A DNA stretch of 64,000 nucleotides from Amia ocellicauda (GCF_036373705.1 NC_089855.1:50222329-50286328), one strand, 5' to 3'; numbered from the stretch's first letter, positions 1 to 8,028 are shown. Notes: generated by a model from the sequence alone, not told the origin. Made by a program: numbers and translations.

Positions 1-781
1 CCCTCAATCTTCCGATCCGAAGTCAGACCGAAGAGACTGTATGATGTTTTAGATTAAAGATAGTATGCAGACCGAGCAAGTTAGATTTATCGAGCTAGCA
101 AACAGCCATTGAGGCACCTGTTCGGGACGTACCCTGTAGAAATTCCTGTCAACGATAAAAGGATCAAACGGTGGAGAAAAAGCCCGCAGGATGTTTGTCA
201 AAACTCTGTTTGTGGACTGAATGGCTTTCCCAGATTGGCAGGGACTGTTTTTGGTATTGACTGAGGGACAGTTGTAAAAGACAACCTCTCACCGGACCTC
301 TGGCATACACCAAAGAAAGCCACCTCACCTCTCCCCCGGATCTCACGAAACACAATCCCCCCCGCCCCCAGGGAAGACAGACCGCAATCGGACTCGGGCT
401 TGATTGGATGAACGGCCGCAAACATTCTATGTCATTTTCTTTTAAAGCTTCACTCGTGCTTGTAAAAAACCGAGGTCTCACTGAAAGAATGCCCTGACGT
501 GGTTGCTTCCAAGCTAGCTGGTTTACAAAGTTCCTTTTCGCTTTAACGATGATTTCCAAGAAGGGAAATAATCTATCTGTAATCTGTCAACACAGGCACC
601 TTCTTCTCCGTTAAGCCACGCGGTCACCACCAGGAAGATGAACGCACCAGGCCGACCCGGAGTTTTCGCCAATTCGTCTCCAAGCCTCCCAAGAGGGAAC
701 ATAAACAGGCCTTATTCGCAGACACAGGCCCTCACGCAGGGAGACCACCGGGTCACCGCTGCTGCCCCTGCCAAGGGCCCC

Positions 782-853
782 AGGTCCCACCGAGACTTGA
801 ACTCGGATCGCTGGATTCAGAGTCCAGAGTGCTAACCATTACACCTTGGAACC
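782..853 (-). tRNA. tRNA-Gln(CUG), unit 1, slightly degenerate
   Basis: A 72-nt cloverleaf reads on the minus strand, with acceptor GGTTCCA against TGGGACC, anticodon loop CTCTGAA and T-loop TTCAAGT. It matches the vertebrate tRNA-Gln(CUG) pattern. The normally invariant U8 is an A in this copy, so its function is doubtful. No T-run that could act as a pol III terminator follows closely. Confidence 0.85.
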
Positions 854-988
854 AAGCCCGCTGCCCACCTCTTGCCCGTGACGAAGGTTTCTGCTCTACG
901 CACACGTCTCGCTCTGTCGCACGGCCAAGTCCAGAGTGAGCCAAGTTGCGCCCAGAGTGCTGCGTGTGGCGGGTCACTTCGGGAGCCG

Positions 989-1060
989 TCCCTGGTGGTC
1001 TAGTGGTCAGGATTCGGTGCTCTCACCGCTGCGGCCCGGGTTCGATTCCCGGTCAGGGAA
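989..1060 (+). tRNA. tRNA-Glu(CUC), unit 1
   Basis: The 72-nt cloverleaf has acceptor TCCCTGG against TCAGGGA, box A TGGTCTAGTGG, anticodon loop CTCTCAC and box B GGTTCGATTCC. Two anticodon-stem pairs are G-U wobbles in this copy. It is divergent from tRNA-Gln with 135 bp between them. Polinton copy 1 begins 33 bp past its 3' end. Confidence 0.9.
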
Positions 1061-1093
1061 GGTGGATCTGTTGCTCTTCCCCTAGGACCTGTG

Positions 1094-1263
1094 AGTAGAT
1101 AGTAGGGTTTTTTGGGGCGCGGCCTATTTTGTTATGACGTATGCCCTAAGCTTACGTCATAATTGGGGGGCGTGATTTTAGAGTTTTTTCCTTAATTATT
1201 CCTACGTCATATCCGTCAGAAAGTGTACACCCCTAAAACCCTGAACAACAAGGCCACCCATAA
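1094..1263 (+). repeat. Polinton copy 1 left terminal inverted repeat
   Basis: About 170 bp are repeated in inverse orientation at 17488-17668. The repeat starts AGTAGATAGTAGGG, followed by a T6 run, and contains three TGACGTA-type (CRE/ATF-like) elements at 1135-1141, 1153-1159 and 1203-1209. Confidence 0.95.
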
Positions 1264-1310
1264 AGACCCCCCCCCCCCCCCTGAAGGCAACGCCCCGAAA
1301 GTCTCCTCTC

Positions 1311-1317
1311 TATTTAA
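1311..1317 (+). promoter_or_regulatory. TATA-like box for the first left-end gene
   Basis: TATTTAA lies 68 bp upstream of the first ATG of the 236-codon frame, after a C-rich run and the CRE-like elements of the terminal repeat. The spacing suits a pol II core promoter. Confidence 0.5.
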
Positions 1318-1384
1318 GACCCCGCGCTGCTTTTAGGCAATACCTCTTTAATTCTCAGCATCTGAAACATCCCGCTTCTTCAAC

Positions 1385-2095
1385 ATGTCTAGCGACATCA
1401 ACATGAAACCCCGCAAGAAACAATCCCGGGCAAGGGTTCCTGTACTCACCAATTTGAAGATTGAACGCTCCTGGGTGTTGTTCTGGGGGAGTCGACGGGG
1501 TTACCGCTTTAAAAGGGATCCCAGCTATGTTGGAGTGGAGCTTTTTGCTTTGGGAGAGAAGGAGGGTACGTTGGAACCTTTTGAGACGGTGATTGAATAC
1601 TCTTTTGAGGACTGGTTGAAGGTGATGGCATGGAGAGACCTGGGGCTTGTGGATAAGACTCTAGAAGGCTTGCAAGAGGGTCCAAGAGAAGGCGAAACGG
1701 AGTCTCCGACTCAGAGTTTTGAAAGGTGTGAATGGGAAAGCTTGCAGAACTACGGTACAGTGGTGAAGAGTCTATCTCTAACTACTGATCGTAAGGTTTT
1801 GTTTAGCAGTACCCTGATTACAAACCCTATTGAAGGGGTTGTGGAGGATCCAGAAAAACAGGTTACTGAAATTATGTTTGACGCCGTGGACTGGCCGTTC
1901 TTGAAAGAGGTCATAAACTGTATAAATGATGGTTTTGACATCTTGACCAAATGTTCACAACTGGATTCTGTTAGAAGGAGAATATGCTGGATTATGGATT
2001 ATATATCCCCCTTGAATGACGACGACGATGATAAAACAGACGACCTGTGGGGGGTTGGAGGGGGGTCTGACGGCTCAGGGTCTACTCTCTTCTAA
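1385..2095 (+). CDS. Polinton left-end protein A, unrecognised, 236 aa
   Basis: I do not recognise this protein. It begins with a basic stretch (KPRKKQSRAR, about residues 8-17) that could be a nuclear localisation signal. A mixed middle with several Trp residues follows. The C-terminus is strongly acidic and glycine-rich, with a run of five Asp followed by Lys near residue 213. There is no membrane segment and no Cys/His cluster. It is the first gene inside the left terminal repeat with its own TATA-like box, the position where Polintons and adintoviruses carry variable accessory genes. The ATG at 1385 is the first in a long open frame. The partner copy at 42638 differs at only a few residues. 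A regulatory or host-interaction role is inference from position only. Confidence 0.75.
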   Translation: MSSDINMKPRKKQSRARVPVLTNLKIERSWVLFWGSRRGYRFKRDPSYVGVELFALGEKEGTLEPFETVIEYSFEDWLKVMAWRDLGLVDKTLEGLQEGPREGETESPTQSFERCEWESLQNYGTVVKSLSLTTDRKVLFSSTLITNPIEGVVEDPEKQVTEIMFDAVDWPFLKEVINCINDGFDILTKCSQLDSVRRRICWIMDYISPLNDDDDDKTDDLWGVGGGSDGSGSTLF

Positions 2096-2110
2096 GAGGG
2101 CGGTGTGTCG

Positions 2111-2137
2111 TGACGTAGTGAAGAGATAGGATAAAAG
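2111..2137 (+). promoter_or_regulatory. CRE-like element plus TATA box before second left-end gene
   Basis: TGACGTA at 2111-2117, the same motif as in the terminal repeat, is followed by ATAAAAG at 2131-2137, 37 bp before the ATG at 2174. This looks like an independent pol II promoter. Confidence 0.55.
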
Positions 2138-2173
2138 GCGCAACAATTCATTCATGGTTTAAAATTAAAGAGA

Positions 2174-3022
2174 ATGTCTTACCCGAAAGCTGCGGACGTC
2201 GACAGGCTCTACAGGCCTCTTCAAACCCGGGATCACCCCTGGTTCTATTCCCCAGATTTTGTATACACTCCGGAACCCTCTGACTGCGGTTACCCTCCAA
2301 GACCTCAGACCCCGGTCCCTCAGGACGAAACAACATGCGGAGCGATGGATGTCCAAATGAGTCTCGGGGATCCCCAGCCTCTGGAGCTCATGGAGGGCCT
2401 CGATTTTGCCGAACTGTCTACCGTCTGTGCGTCTCAGGAGGGGGTCAGTCCAATGGATGTAGAAACACCCCACAAACCACCAGGCGACCCAATGAGCATC
2501 GGACGGTCTCGGGGGCGTGATGAAGACGCAGGATTTATGCCCGGGGTAGGTGTCCAAGTAAGCAGAGTGGTTAAAAGCACCCTGGTGTATATTCTGAGTG
2601 CTCTCATCGACCGAGCTCTGAAAGAAGTCTGTCGGGGGTGTGAAGTGAATCACCCCAGTCAGTTGAGACACAGTTGTTTGTTTGAACCAGACCGTTACTA
2701 TTTCCTGTTCTATTTCAACGTGTTTTACAGAAGACTGAACAAACCGTGGCTGAAACCGGCACTAATCAAGGCTCTGTCTTACTCCCACATACATGTCACT
2801 GCTGGACAAGTCCAGAAAATCATAGATGAGATTTTGCTGGAGCTGAAAAAGGAGCCGTTTATAATAGAGAAACTTGGGCAGCTGCTCAATGACCTGGATG
2901 AGCCAAGTAGAAAAACCGCTGGCAAGCTAAAAGCTTATTTCTTCCGTAAAGAAGTTAAAGCTGGGGGCAGCGACGAAGAATTCGACATCTACGCCACTGA
3001 TTCAGACTCTGACCTGAACTAA
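2174..3022 (+). CDS. Polinton left-end protein B with Cys/His motif, 282 aa
   Basis: The protein is not recognised by name. Residues 1-125 are Pro-rich and look disordered. A more ordered part follows at about 130-265. It contains a Cys-x2-Cys...His-Pro-Ser-Gln...His-x-Cys arrangement (CRGCEVNHPSQ, near residues 153-163, then His and Cys), which could bind zinc. The C-terminus is acidic and rich in Ser/Asp (DSDSDLN), with likely CK2-type sites. No LxCxE motif is present. Cys/His motifs of this general kind are seen in accessory proteins of adinto- and adomaviruses, but I cannot assign a family. It stands between two other accessory genes and has its own TATA box. Confidence 0.75.
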   Translation: MSYPKAADVDRLYRPLQTRDHPWFYSPDFVYTPEPSDCGYPPRPQTPVPQDETTCGAMDVQMSLGDPQPLELMEGLDFAELSTVCASQEGVSPMDVETPHKPPGDPMSIGRSRGRDEDAGFMPGVGVQVSRVVKSTLVYILSALIDRALKEVCRGCEVNHPSQLRHSCLFEPDRYYFLFYFNVFYRRLNKPWLKPALIKALSYSHIHVTAGQVQKIIDEILLELKKEPFIIEKLGQLLNDLDEPSRKTAGKLKAYFFRKEVKAGGSDEEFDIYATDSDSDLN

Positions 3023-3034
3023 GGGACTTTGAAC

Positions 3035-3541
3035 ATGGGGAATGTTCTGGACTGCTGCTGCAACTGGTTCTGTCATCAACACTCTGCAGCTAACCTGAGA
3101 GCGCTATTACACCATGTGCTTGACAGAAAAGTAGCCAACGCGAGCCTTTTCTCTACAGATTTAACCATCGATGAGGATCAACTTTCAAACCTGGAAAAGT
3201 TAATGGTTGCTGTAACAAAGACCGGGGGGTACGAACACTGGGATGAAGCGCTCAAGGGGGCCAAGAATGATATTAGGCCATTTCATCAACATCTGTATGA
3301 CCTTTTACTGAGCATGTTTAATACCCCTCTGTTTACTTTTAAAATAGGTCATATTGTTGTTTTATTTACATATGTAACTGAGGTGTGTGCCTACAAGATA
3401 AAGAAACAGGTATTTGTTGATATAGATCAAGTAACCAATCATCTGATTTCTTTTTGTCTGGACCGTAGAAAAAATTGTTGTGTATGTTATACTTTTCTCA
3501 AATGTCTAAAAAGGGGTATCTGCTCTCCTGAAGTTGAATAA
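3035..3541 (+). CDS. Polinton small protein with Bcl-2-like BH1 segment, 168 aa
   Basis: The first ATG is at 3035 and gives MGN followed by a Cys cluster, so a myristoylation/palmitoylation-type N-terminus is possible. Residues 104-120 (IGHIVVLFTYVTEVCAY) resemble the BH1 region of Bcl-2 proteins, which usually reads NWGRIVxxFxFxxxxA; the Asn-Trp of the canonical motif is not there. A helical segment at 124-142 follows, as helix 6-7 does in that fold. The C-terminal 25 residues are Cys-rich and partly hydrophobic. Viral Bcl-2 homologues block cell death in adeno-, herpes- and iridoviruses; that role here is inference from one motif and the likely all-helical length. The stop codon overlaps an AATAAA at 3537-3542. 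Confidence 0.6.
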   Translation: MGNVLDCCCNWFCHQHSAANLRALLHHVLDRKVANASLFSTDLTIDEDQLSNLEKLMVAVTKTGGYEHWDEALKGAKNDIRPFHQHLYDLLLSMFNTPLFTFKIGHIVVLFTYVTEVCAYKIKKQVFVDIDQVTNHLISFCLDRRKNCCVCYTFLKCLKRGICSPEVE

Positions 3542-3550
3542 AAAACCTTG

Positions 3551-3557
3551 TATAAAA
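3551..3557 (+). promoter_or_regulatory. TATA box before integrase and capsid genes
   Basis: TATAAAA lies 41 bp upstream of the integrase ATG at 3598 and directly after the poly(A) signal of the previous gene. A pyrimidine-rich stretch ending in CAG just before the ATG also resembles a splice acceptor. Confidence 0.5.
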
Positions 3558-3597
3558 ACTTTGCGCATAGTGTGGGTCTGTGTGTTTATTTGGCAGA

Positions 3598-4689
3598 ATG
3601 ACTCGGCAAGCTCCCCAAATGCATGAACTATACTACAACCCAGCCAAGATTGGGGGTTTGGCGGGTAAGAAGGGTTTTCAAAGAGGACTCGCTGAGGCCG
3701 GCGTGAAGGTTAATGATGTGGTTGTTTCAGAATGGTTACGGGAACAAGACGCCTATACCTTACATAAACCTCTCAGGATTAACTTTAAAAGAAACCGTGT
3801 ATATGCAACTGACATAGACTCACAATGGCAAATGGATCTAGTCGATATGTCAAATTTATCAAAACATAACAATGGTCACAAATTTATGTTGATGTGTATC
3901 GATGTGTTATCAAAATATGCCTGGGCTCGCATTCTACATAATAAAACAGGTCGGGCGGTGACAAGGGCCTTTGAGGATATATTGTCCCAGGGACGATGTC
4001 CTAAAAAACTGCAGACTGATAAAGGAAAAGAGTTTCTCAACAGAGAATTTCAGAATCTACTGAAGAGACACAAAATACATCATTTCACCACCGGTAATGA
4101 GCTTAAGGCATCGGTGGTGGAGAGGTTTAACCGCACCATAAAGACCAAAATGTGGAGATATTTTACAGCGGTCAACACGTTCAAGTATTTTGATAAAGTT
4201 CAGGATTTTATCGATGCTTACAACCAAGGGTATCACGCCAGTATTAAAATGAAGCCTATAGATGTTGATCAAAGTAATTCTTTTAAGGTCTATAAAAAAT
4301 TATACGGCCCATTTATTAAGAAGGGGAAAACTACTTATAAGTTCAACATCGGTGATGTGGTTCGCGTTTCAAAGCTAAGGAGTACTTTTGCCAAAGGTTA
4401 TGAACAAACATTTTCTGACGAATATTTTACAGTTACCGAACAGGTGGCTAGAGACCCCCCCGTGTACCGGTTAAAAGACTATGACGGGGAGGATATAGAA
4501 GGAACGTTTTACGAAGCCGAGTTACAAAAAATTATTGTGGGTAAAGACATTGTATACAGAGTTGAAAAGATATTAGCTGAGAAAACCCAGAACCGGAAAA
4601 AATATGTGTTGGTGAAATGGCTTGGATGGCCTGAAAAGTTCAATAGTTGGGTCCCGGAACAACAGGTTTGTGATATTCAAGCCTTATAA
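3598..4689 (+). CDS. Polinton retroviral-type integrase with chromodomain, 363 aa
   Basis: It catalyses insertion of the element DNA and creates the 6-bp target duplication. Residues 1-70 are the usual Polinton N-terminal region (YYNPAKIGG, EWLREQDAYTLHKP). The RNase H-like core has the DDE residues Asp80 (QMDLVDM), Asp141 (QTDKGKEF) and Glu175 (VVERFNRTI). An SH3-like segment (NIGDVVRVSK) follows. The C-terminal 45 residues are a chromodomain (YRVEKIL, KYVLVKWLGWP, NSWVPE), which may guide insertion to chromatin marks. I chose the ATG at 3598; an upstream GTG in frame is less likely. It lies 4 bp before the penton gene. Confidence 0.95.
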   Translation: MTRQAPQMHELYYNPAKIGGLAGKKGFQRGLAEAGVKVNDVVVSEWLREQDAYTLHKPLRINFKRNRVYATDIDSQWQMDLVDMSNLSKHNNGHKFMLMCIDVLSKYAWARILHNKTGRAVTRAFEDILSQGRCPKKLQTDKGKEFLNREFQNLLKRHKIHHFTTGNELKASVVERFNRTIKTKMWRYFTAVNTFKYFDKVQDFIDAYNQGYHASIKMKPIDVDQSNSFKVYKKLYGPFIKKGKTTYKFNIGDVVRVSKLRSTFAKGYEQTFSDEYFTVTEQVARDPPVYRLKDYDGEDIEGTFYEAELQKIIVGKDIVYRVEKILAEKTQNRKKYVLVKWLGWPEKFNSWVPEQQVCDIQAL

Positions 4690-4693
4690 CAAC

Positions 4694-5491
4694 ATGCCCG
4701 CTGGTGTGATGGGGTCATTACTTTCGATACTCAAGATGGAATCAGGAGGCTTCTACGTGACTCTACCCAGTAACGCCTCTCTCGATATATACCCTAAAAA
4801 TGAAATATCCAGTTACACGGTACAATTTGGAAAATCTATAGATCTAAGGGGGTCGTGGGAAGTGGGGTTGGCGGAAATACAGTATCCTTACACTTGGGCT
4901 GTTTTACAAGATAAGGATGCCACCTTCGCCATTTTTGACGATGTTAAAAAGAGTCAATGGACATTCACGATGCAAGGAGGTTATTATGACAATGTGGATA
5001 CAATATTAGATGAGATGCATAAACAGTTCTCAGAAGGCACCCCCAACATCAAGCTATATTACAACCCTATTAAAAACAGAGTGTACAAGGTGTCAAAACC
5101 TGGTATTAGCATTCAAACCAAAGGACAACTGGGGCGTATATTAGGGTTCTATTCTGACACAGAGAGCAGGTTCTCAGAAGTGGTGGCACCCTTCCCGGCT
5201 GACATCAGTGGCGGCTTTTACACTCTTTATGTGTATACGGATATCATAACACACCAGAGGGTCGGGGATAGCTATGTCCCCCTTTTGAGAAATGTACTTA
5301 TTAAAGGTAAAAGCAATGACATGGTCACAATTACTTATGACAAGCCACACTACGTACCAGTCTCAAAGACCCACTTTGACAACATCACGATCGAAGTAAA
5401 ATCGGATCAGAATATCAACGTACCCTTCCGCTTCGGTAAAGTTATTGTCAAACTACATTTTCGACCCCTGAAACAGTGTGTACATTATTAA
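4694..5491 (+). CDS. Polinton minor capsid protein (penton-like), 265 aa
   Basis: This is the single-jelly-roll vertex protein of the predicted virion. The region FYVTLPSNASLDIYPKN near the N-terminus, then WEVGLAEIQYP, is the well-conserved Polinton penton signature. The rest is beta-rich with no membrane segment. The ATG at 4694 is the first after the integrase stop; a second in-frame ATG at 4736, just before the conserved part, is equally plausible. The next gene starts one base past its TAA. Confidence 0.9.
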   Translation: MPAGVMGSLLSILKMESGGFYVTLPSNASLDIYPKNEISSYTVQFGKSIDLRGSWEVGLAEIQYPYTWAVLQDKDATFAIFDDVKKSQWTFTMQGGYYDNVDTILDEMHKQFSEGTPNIKLYYNPIKNRVYKVSKPGISIQTKGQLGRILGFYSDTESRFSEVVAPFPADISGGFYTLYVYTDIITHQRVGDSYVPLLRNVLIKGKSNDMVTITYDKPHYVPVSKTHFDNITIEVKSDQNINVPFRFGKVIVKLHFRPLKQCVHY

Positions 5492-5492
5492 A

Positions 5493-5981
5493 ATGGCTAC
5501 CTCGAGGGGTTATGTAGATCCTAGCGCCTATGTGGATTATTACAAGATGCAAGCCGTGAACGGCTTGCCCGGTTTTGTAGGAGCCCCCACAATGTATGGA
5601 GCCGGTCTAGGAGGACTCTTTCGTGGTCTCTTTAGAATGGCCGTACCCCTGCTTAAGAGAGGCTCTGCTATAGCCAGACCCCACTTGAAATCAGCGGCTA
5701 AAAATATTGTTAGTGACGTGTTCACCAATGTTATGAACCGGGCAGCTAGCCATGAGCAGCAGGAGGGTTCGGGTCTCATGGTAATGGCGAGGAGGGGGGG
5801 TAAAAGAAGAAACAGTATGTGTCCACCAGGGCGACGAAGATCCGTGGCTAACAAAAAACGAAGAAGCTCTCATTCTCCAACATATCGTGGAAACACTCGG
5901 AGAAGGAAGCAGCACAAGAAAAAACCTGCAAAAAGAAAGTCTCAAAGAAAGACAAATAGAGCCTCAGGATACATCTTTTAA
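5493..5981 (+). CDS. Polinton core/membrane-lytic protein (pVI/pVII-like), 162 aa
   Basis: Residues 34-38 (MYGAG) fit the adenain consensus (M/I/L)xGx-G, and an amphipathic helix-like segment follows (GLFRGLFRMAVPLLKRG, about 41-57), as in adenovirus pVI. The last 60 residues are extremely basic (Arg/Lys-rich, many RRR and KKK runs), like adenovirus DNA-condensing core proteins pVII/pX. It lies between penton and major capsid genes, and adintoviruses carry a similar gene. The combined pVI-plus-core reading is inference. Confidence 0.75.
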   Translation: MATSRGYVDPSAYVDYYKMQAVNGLPGFVGAPTMYGAGLGGLFRGLFRMAVPLLKRGSAIARPHLKSAAKNIVSDVFTNVMNRAASHEQQEGSGLMVMARRGGKRRNSMCPPGRRRSVANKKRRSSHSPTYRGNTRRRKQHKKKPAKRKSQRKTNRASGYIF

Positions 5982-5983
5982 AA

Positions 5984-7291
5984 ATGTGTTTTGTCCACAG
6001 TCTATCGGAAGAATGCGTCAAATCAGAACTGGATCTGTTTACAGTTCCATACACTCAAACGAGTATAGATAAGAGCATATATGTAGAGATACCCCCTCTT
6101 TCCGCAATTTCAGATACGGCCCCTCTGGAGTTTTTTATTGCTGGCAATGGCGAGGATTATATTGATTTGAATAACACATTTATTTTAATGAACTGTAAAG
6201 TGACTGATGAGGATGGCGATGCAATCGAGAAGACGGCCAACGCTGGGGTCATCAATTACCCGGTGGCCACCATGTTTTCACAGGTGGATGTGACCCTGGG
6301 AGATCGGCTCATTAGTCAAAGCAGCAATACTTACCCCTATAGGGCCATGATGGAGTGTATCCTTAATTATAGTGAGGAGACCCTAAGCAAACAGTTCAGC
6401 CCCGGCCTTTTCTTCAAAGACACCCCAGAAGCTATGGACGACCAGGATCCAGAGGGACTCAATAAGGGTTTGCAAAAAAGAACGGCCTTTTCAACAGAAG
6501 GGAGGACCTTTGAGCTAATGGGACATATTCATGCAGACATATTTTTCCAAGAAAAACTCATGCTCAACGGGGTAGACATTAAAATTAAAATGATCCGTAG
6601 TAAAAGTGCTTTTTGTCTGATGACCCCTGATACTGAAAAATATAAACTGACCATATTATCGGCCTCGCTGTTTGTGAAAAAAGTATCCGTCTCCCCGGCG
6701 GTTAAACTAGGACATGCGCAGGCTTTAATGACGGCAAACGCCAAGTACCCGATCGAAAGAGTCTATATGAAAGTCCACAGTATCCCCGCAGGGACACGGG
6801 TGATGAACCAGGAAAATCTGTTTCTAGGCCAGCTCCCAAAACAGGTTATTATAGGTCTCGTGGATAATGATGCATTTACCGGGGTTTACAACAAGAACCC
6901 CTTTAACTTTAAACATTATAACGCGGAATTTATAGCACTGTACGTCGATGGTGTGCAGGTTCCATCCAGACCTTTTCAACCTGACTTTGAAAACGGCAAC
7001 GCGGTTCGTGAATATTACAGTCTAGTACTGGCTACGGGTCGCCATCTCAAGGATCAACCTCTGCTGATCGATCGCCGGGAATACTGCAGCGTTTACACCC
7101 TGTACGGTTTCAACCTGACCCCTGACGAAGAGTGTGGACAACATTTTTCACTGATGAAGACGGGCAATATGCGTTTGGAGATGCGTTTCAAGCAGCCTCT
7201 ACCACGCACTGTAAATATGGTCGTGTATGCTGTGTTTGACAACATTATTGAGGTGAATCAGAGGAGAAACGTTCTGTATGATTATTATTAA
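5984..7291 (+). CDS. Polinton major capsid protein, double jelly-roll, 435 aa
   Basis: This is the hexon-like main shell protein. Recognisable Polinton MCP segments are DLFTVPYTQTSIDKS near the N-terminus, PLEFFIAGNGEDYIDLNNT at about residues 45-63, FSQVDVTLGDRLISQS at about 97-112 and the C-terminal NMVVYAVFDNIIEV. The length is near the family norm. It is predicted to form trimers in the virion. It starts two bases after the core protein stop and is followed one base later by the protease ATG. Confidence 0.95.
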   Translation: MCFVHSLSEECVKSELDLFTVPYTQTSIDKSIYVEIPPLSAISDTAPLEFFIAGNGEDYIDLNNTFILMNCKVTDEDGDAIEKTANAGVINYPVATMFSQVDVTLGDRLISQSSNTYPYRAMMECILNYSEETLSKQFSPGLFFKDTPEAMDDQDPEGLNKGLQKRTAFSTEGRTFELMGHIHADIFFQEKLMLNGVDIKIKMIRSKSAFCLMTPDTEKYKLTILSASLFVKKVSVSPAVKLGHAQALMTANAKYPIERVYMKVHSIPAGTRVMNQENLFLGQLPKQVIIGLVDNDAFTGVYNKNPFNFKHYNAEFIALYVDGVQVPSRPFQPDFENGNAVREYYSLVLATGRHLKDQPLLIDRREYCSVYTLYGFNLTPDEECGQHFSLMKTGNMRLEMRFKQPLPRTVNMVVYAVFDNIIEVNQRRNVLYDYY

Positions 7292-7292
7292 A

Positions 7293-7850
7293 ATGAACAC
7301 CAGAGAGCTCAACCACATCATGAATGCCCTGGACGGCTCACGGAAAGTGTTTCAAGGAGTCTACGCCTGCGACCAGCTGCCTAAATTTAAGATCAAGAAT
7401 TTACCTGCAATGTACATAATCAACACACACCCTAAAAATATGCCCGGAGAACATTGGCTGGCTATTTATCTAAGGGAGGACCGCCGTGGGGAATTTTTTG
7501 ATTCCTATGGAAACCCCCCGGATTTCAGACCTTTCCCTCGGAAGATCAATAACTTTCTGCTCAACAACTGTCAAGAAACCATTTACAGCGGTCATCAAGT
7601 ACAAAGTCTTCAGACCTTCACTTGTGGTCAACACTGTGTGTTTTTCTTATATCATAGATCTAAAGGAAGGTCATACCCCAATATTATGTCCTTGTACAGT
7701 GAGGATTTAGGCCAAAATGATAAAAAAGTGGCAGAGTTTGTCAGGACACTGTGGACCCCCCCTTATAACACAATTACTTACGACCCTAGCCAGCCATGTA
7801 TACAGATGGGGTGTTCTTGTGAGGATTTTAAAAGATGTCATGCGTGTTAA
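7293..7850 (+). CDS. Polinton maturation cysteine protease (adenain-like), 185 aa
   Basis: This C5-type protease would cut virion precursor proteins. The catalytic set is visible: His54 (GEHWLAIYL), Asp70 (FFDSYGNPP), Gln104 and Cys111 (TFTCGQHCVFF). The Gln-to-Cys spacing equals that of adenovirus adenain. The last 20 residues carry a further Cys cluster. I chose the ATG at 7293, one base after the capsid stop (TAAAATG). Likely substrates are the core protein and the small basic protein encoded on the other strand. Confidence 0.93.
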   Translation: MNTRELNHIMNALDGSRKVFQGVYACDQLPKFKIKNLPAMYIINTHPKNMPGEHWLAIYLREDRRGEFFDSYGNPPDFRPFPRKINNFLLNNCQETIYSGHQVQSLQTFTCGQHCVFFLYHRSKGRSYPNIMSLYSEDLGQNDKKVAEFVRTLWTPPYNTITYDPSQPCIQMGCSCEDFKRCHAC

Positions 7851-8028
7851 AGTGAAAAAATAATGAAAACAGCCTTTGAATCATTAGTTTTGTTTTTATT
7901 CAACACAAATCTTATACAAAGCAGGGTTATGTTATAAATAAATGTACAACATTTGAAAATAAAAATAAAAAATAAAAAAATTGTTTGTCGGTTCCTTATT
8001 TACAGGGGAGACAAATAAAAACATGAGA
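7851..8028. terminator. Convergent 3' ends with poly(A) signals on both strands
   Basis: This A/T-rich gap lies between the plus- and minus-strand arms. AATAAA at 7937-7942 serves the plus strand, and its complement TTTATT at 7895-7900 serves the minus strand. No gene is seen. Confidence 0.7.

Noticed and set aside
164-559. Minus-strand open frame of 131-134 codons present in every array unit
   Set aside because: It is repeated only because the units are duplicates; it has no domain, no clear promoter, and changes between units look random. A real gene cannot be excluded but is not supported.
1385-3541. LxCxE retinoblastoma-binding motif in the left-end proteins
   Set aside because: I looked because related viruses often carry it; none is present in the three left-end frames.
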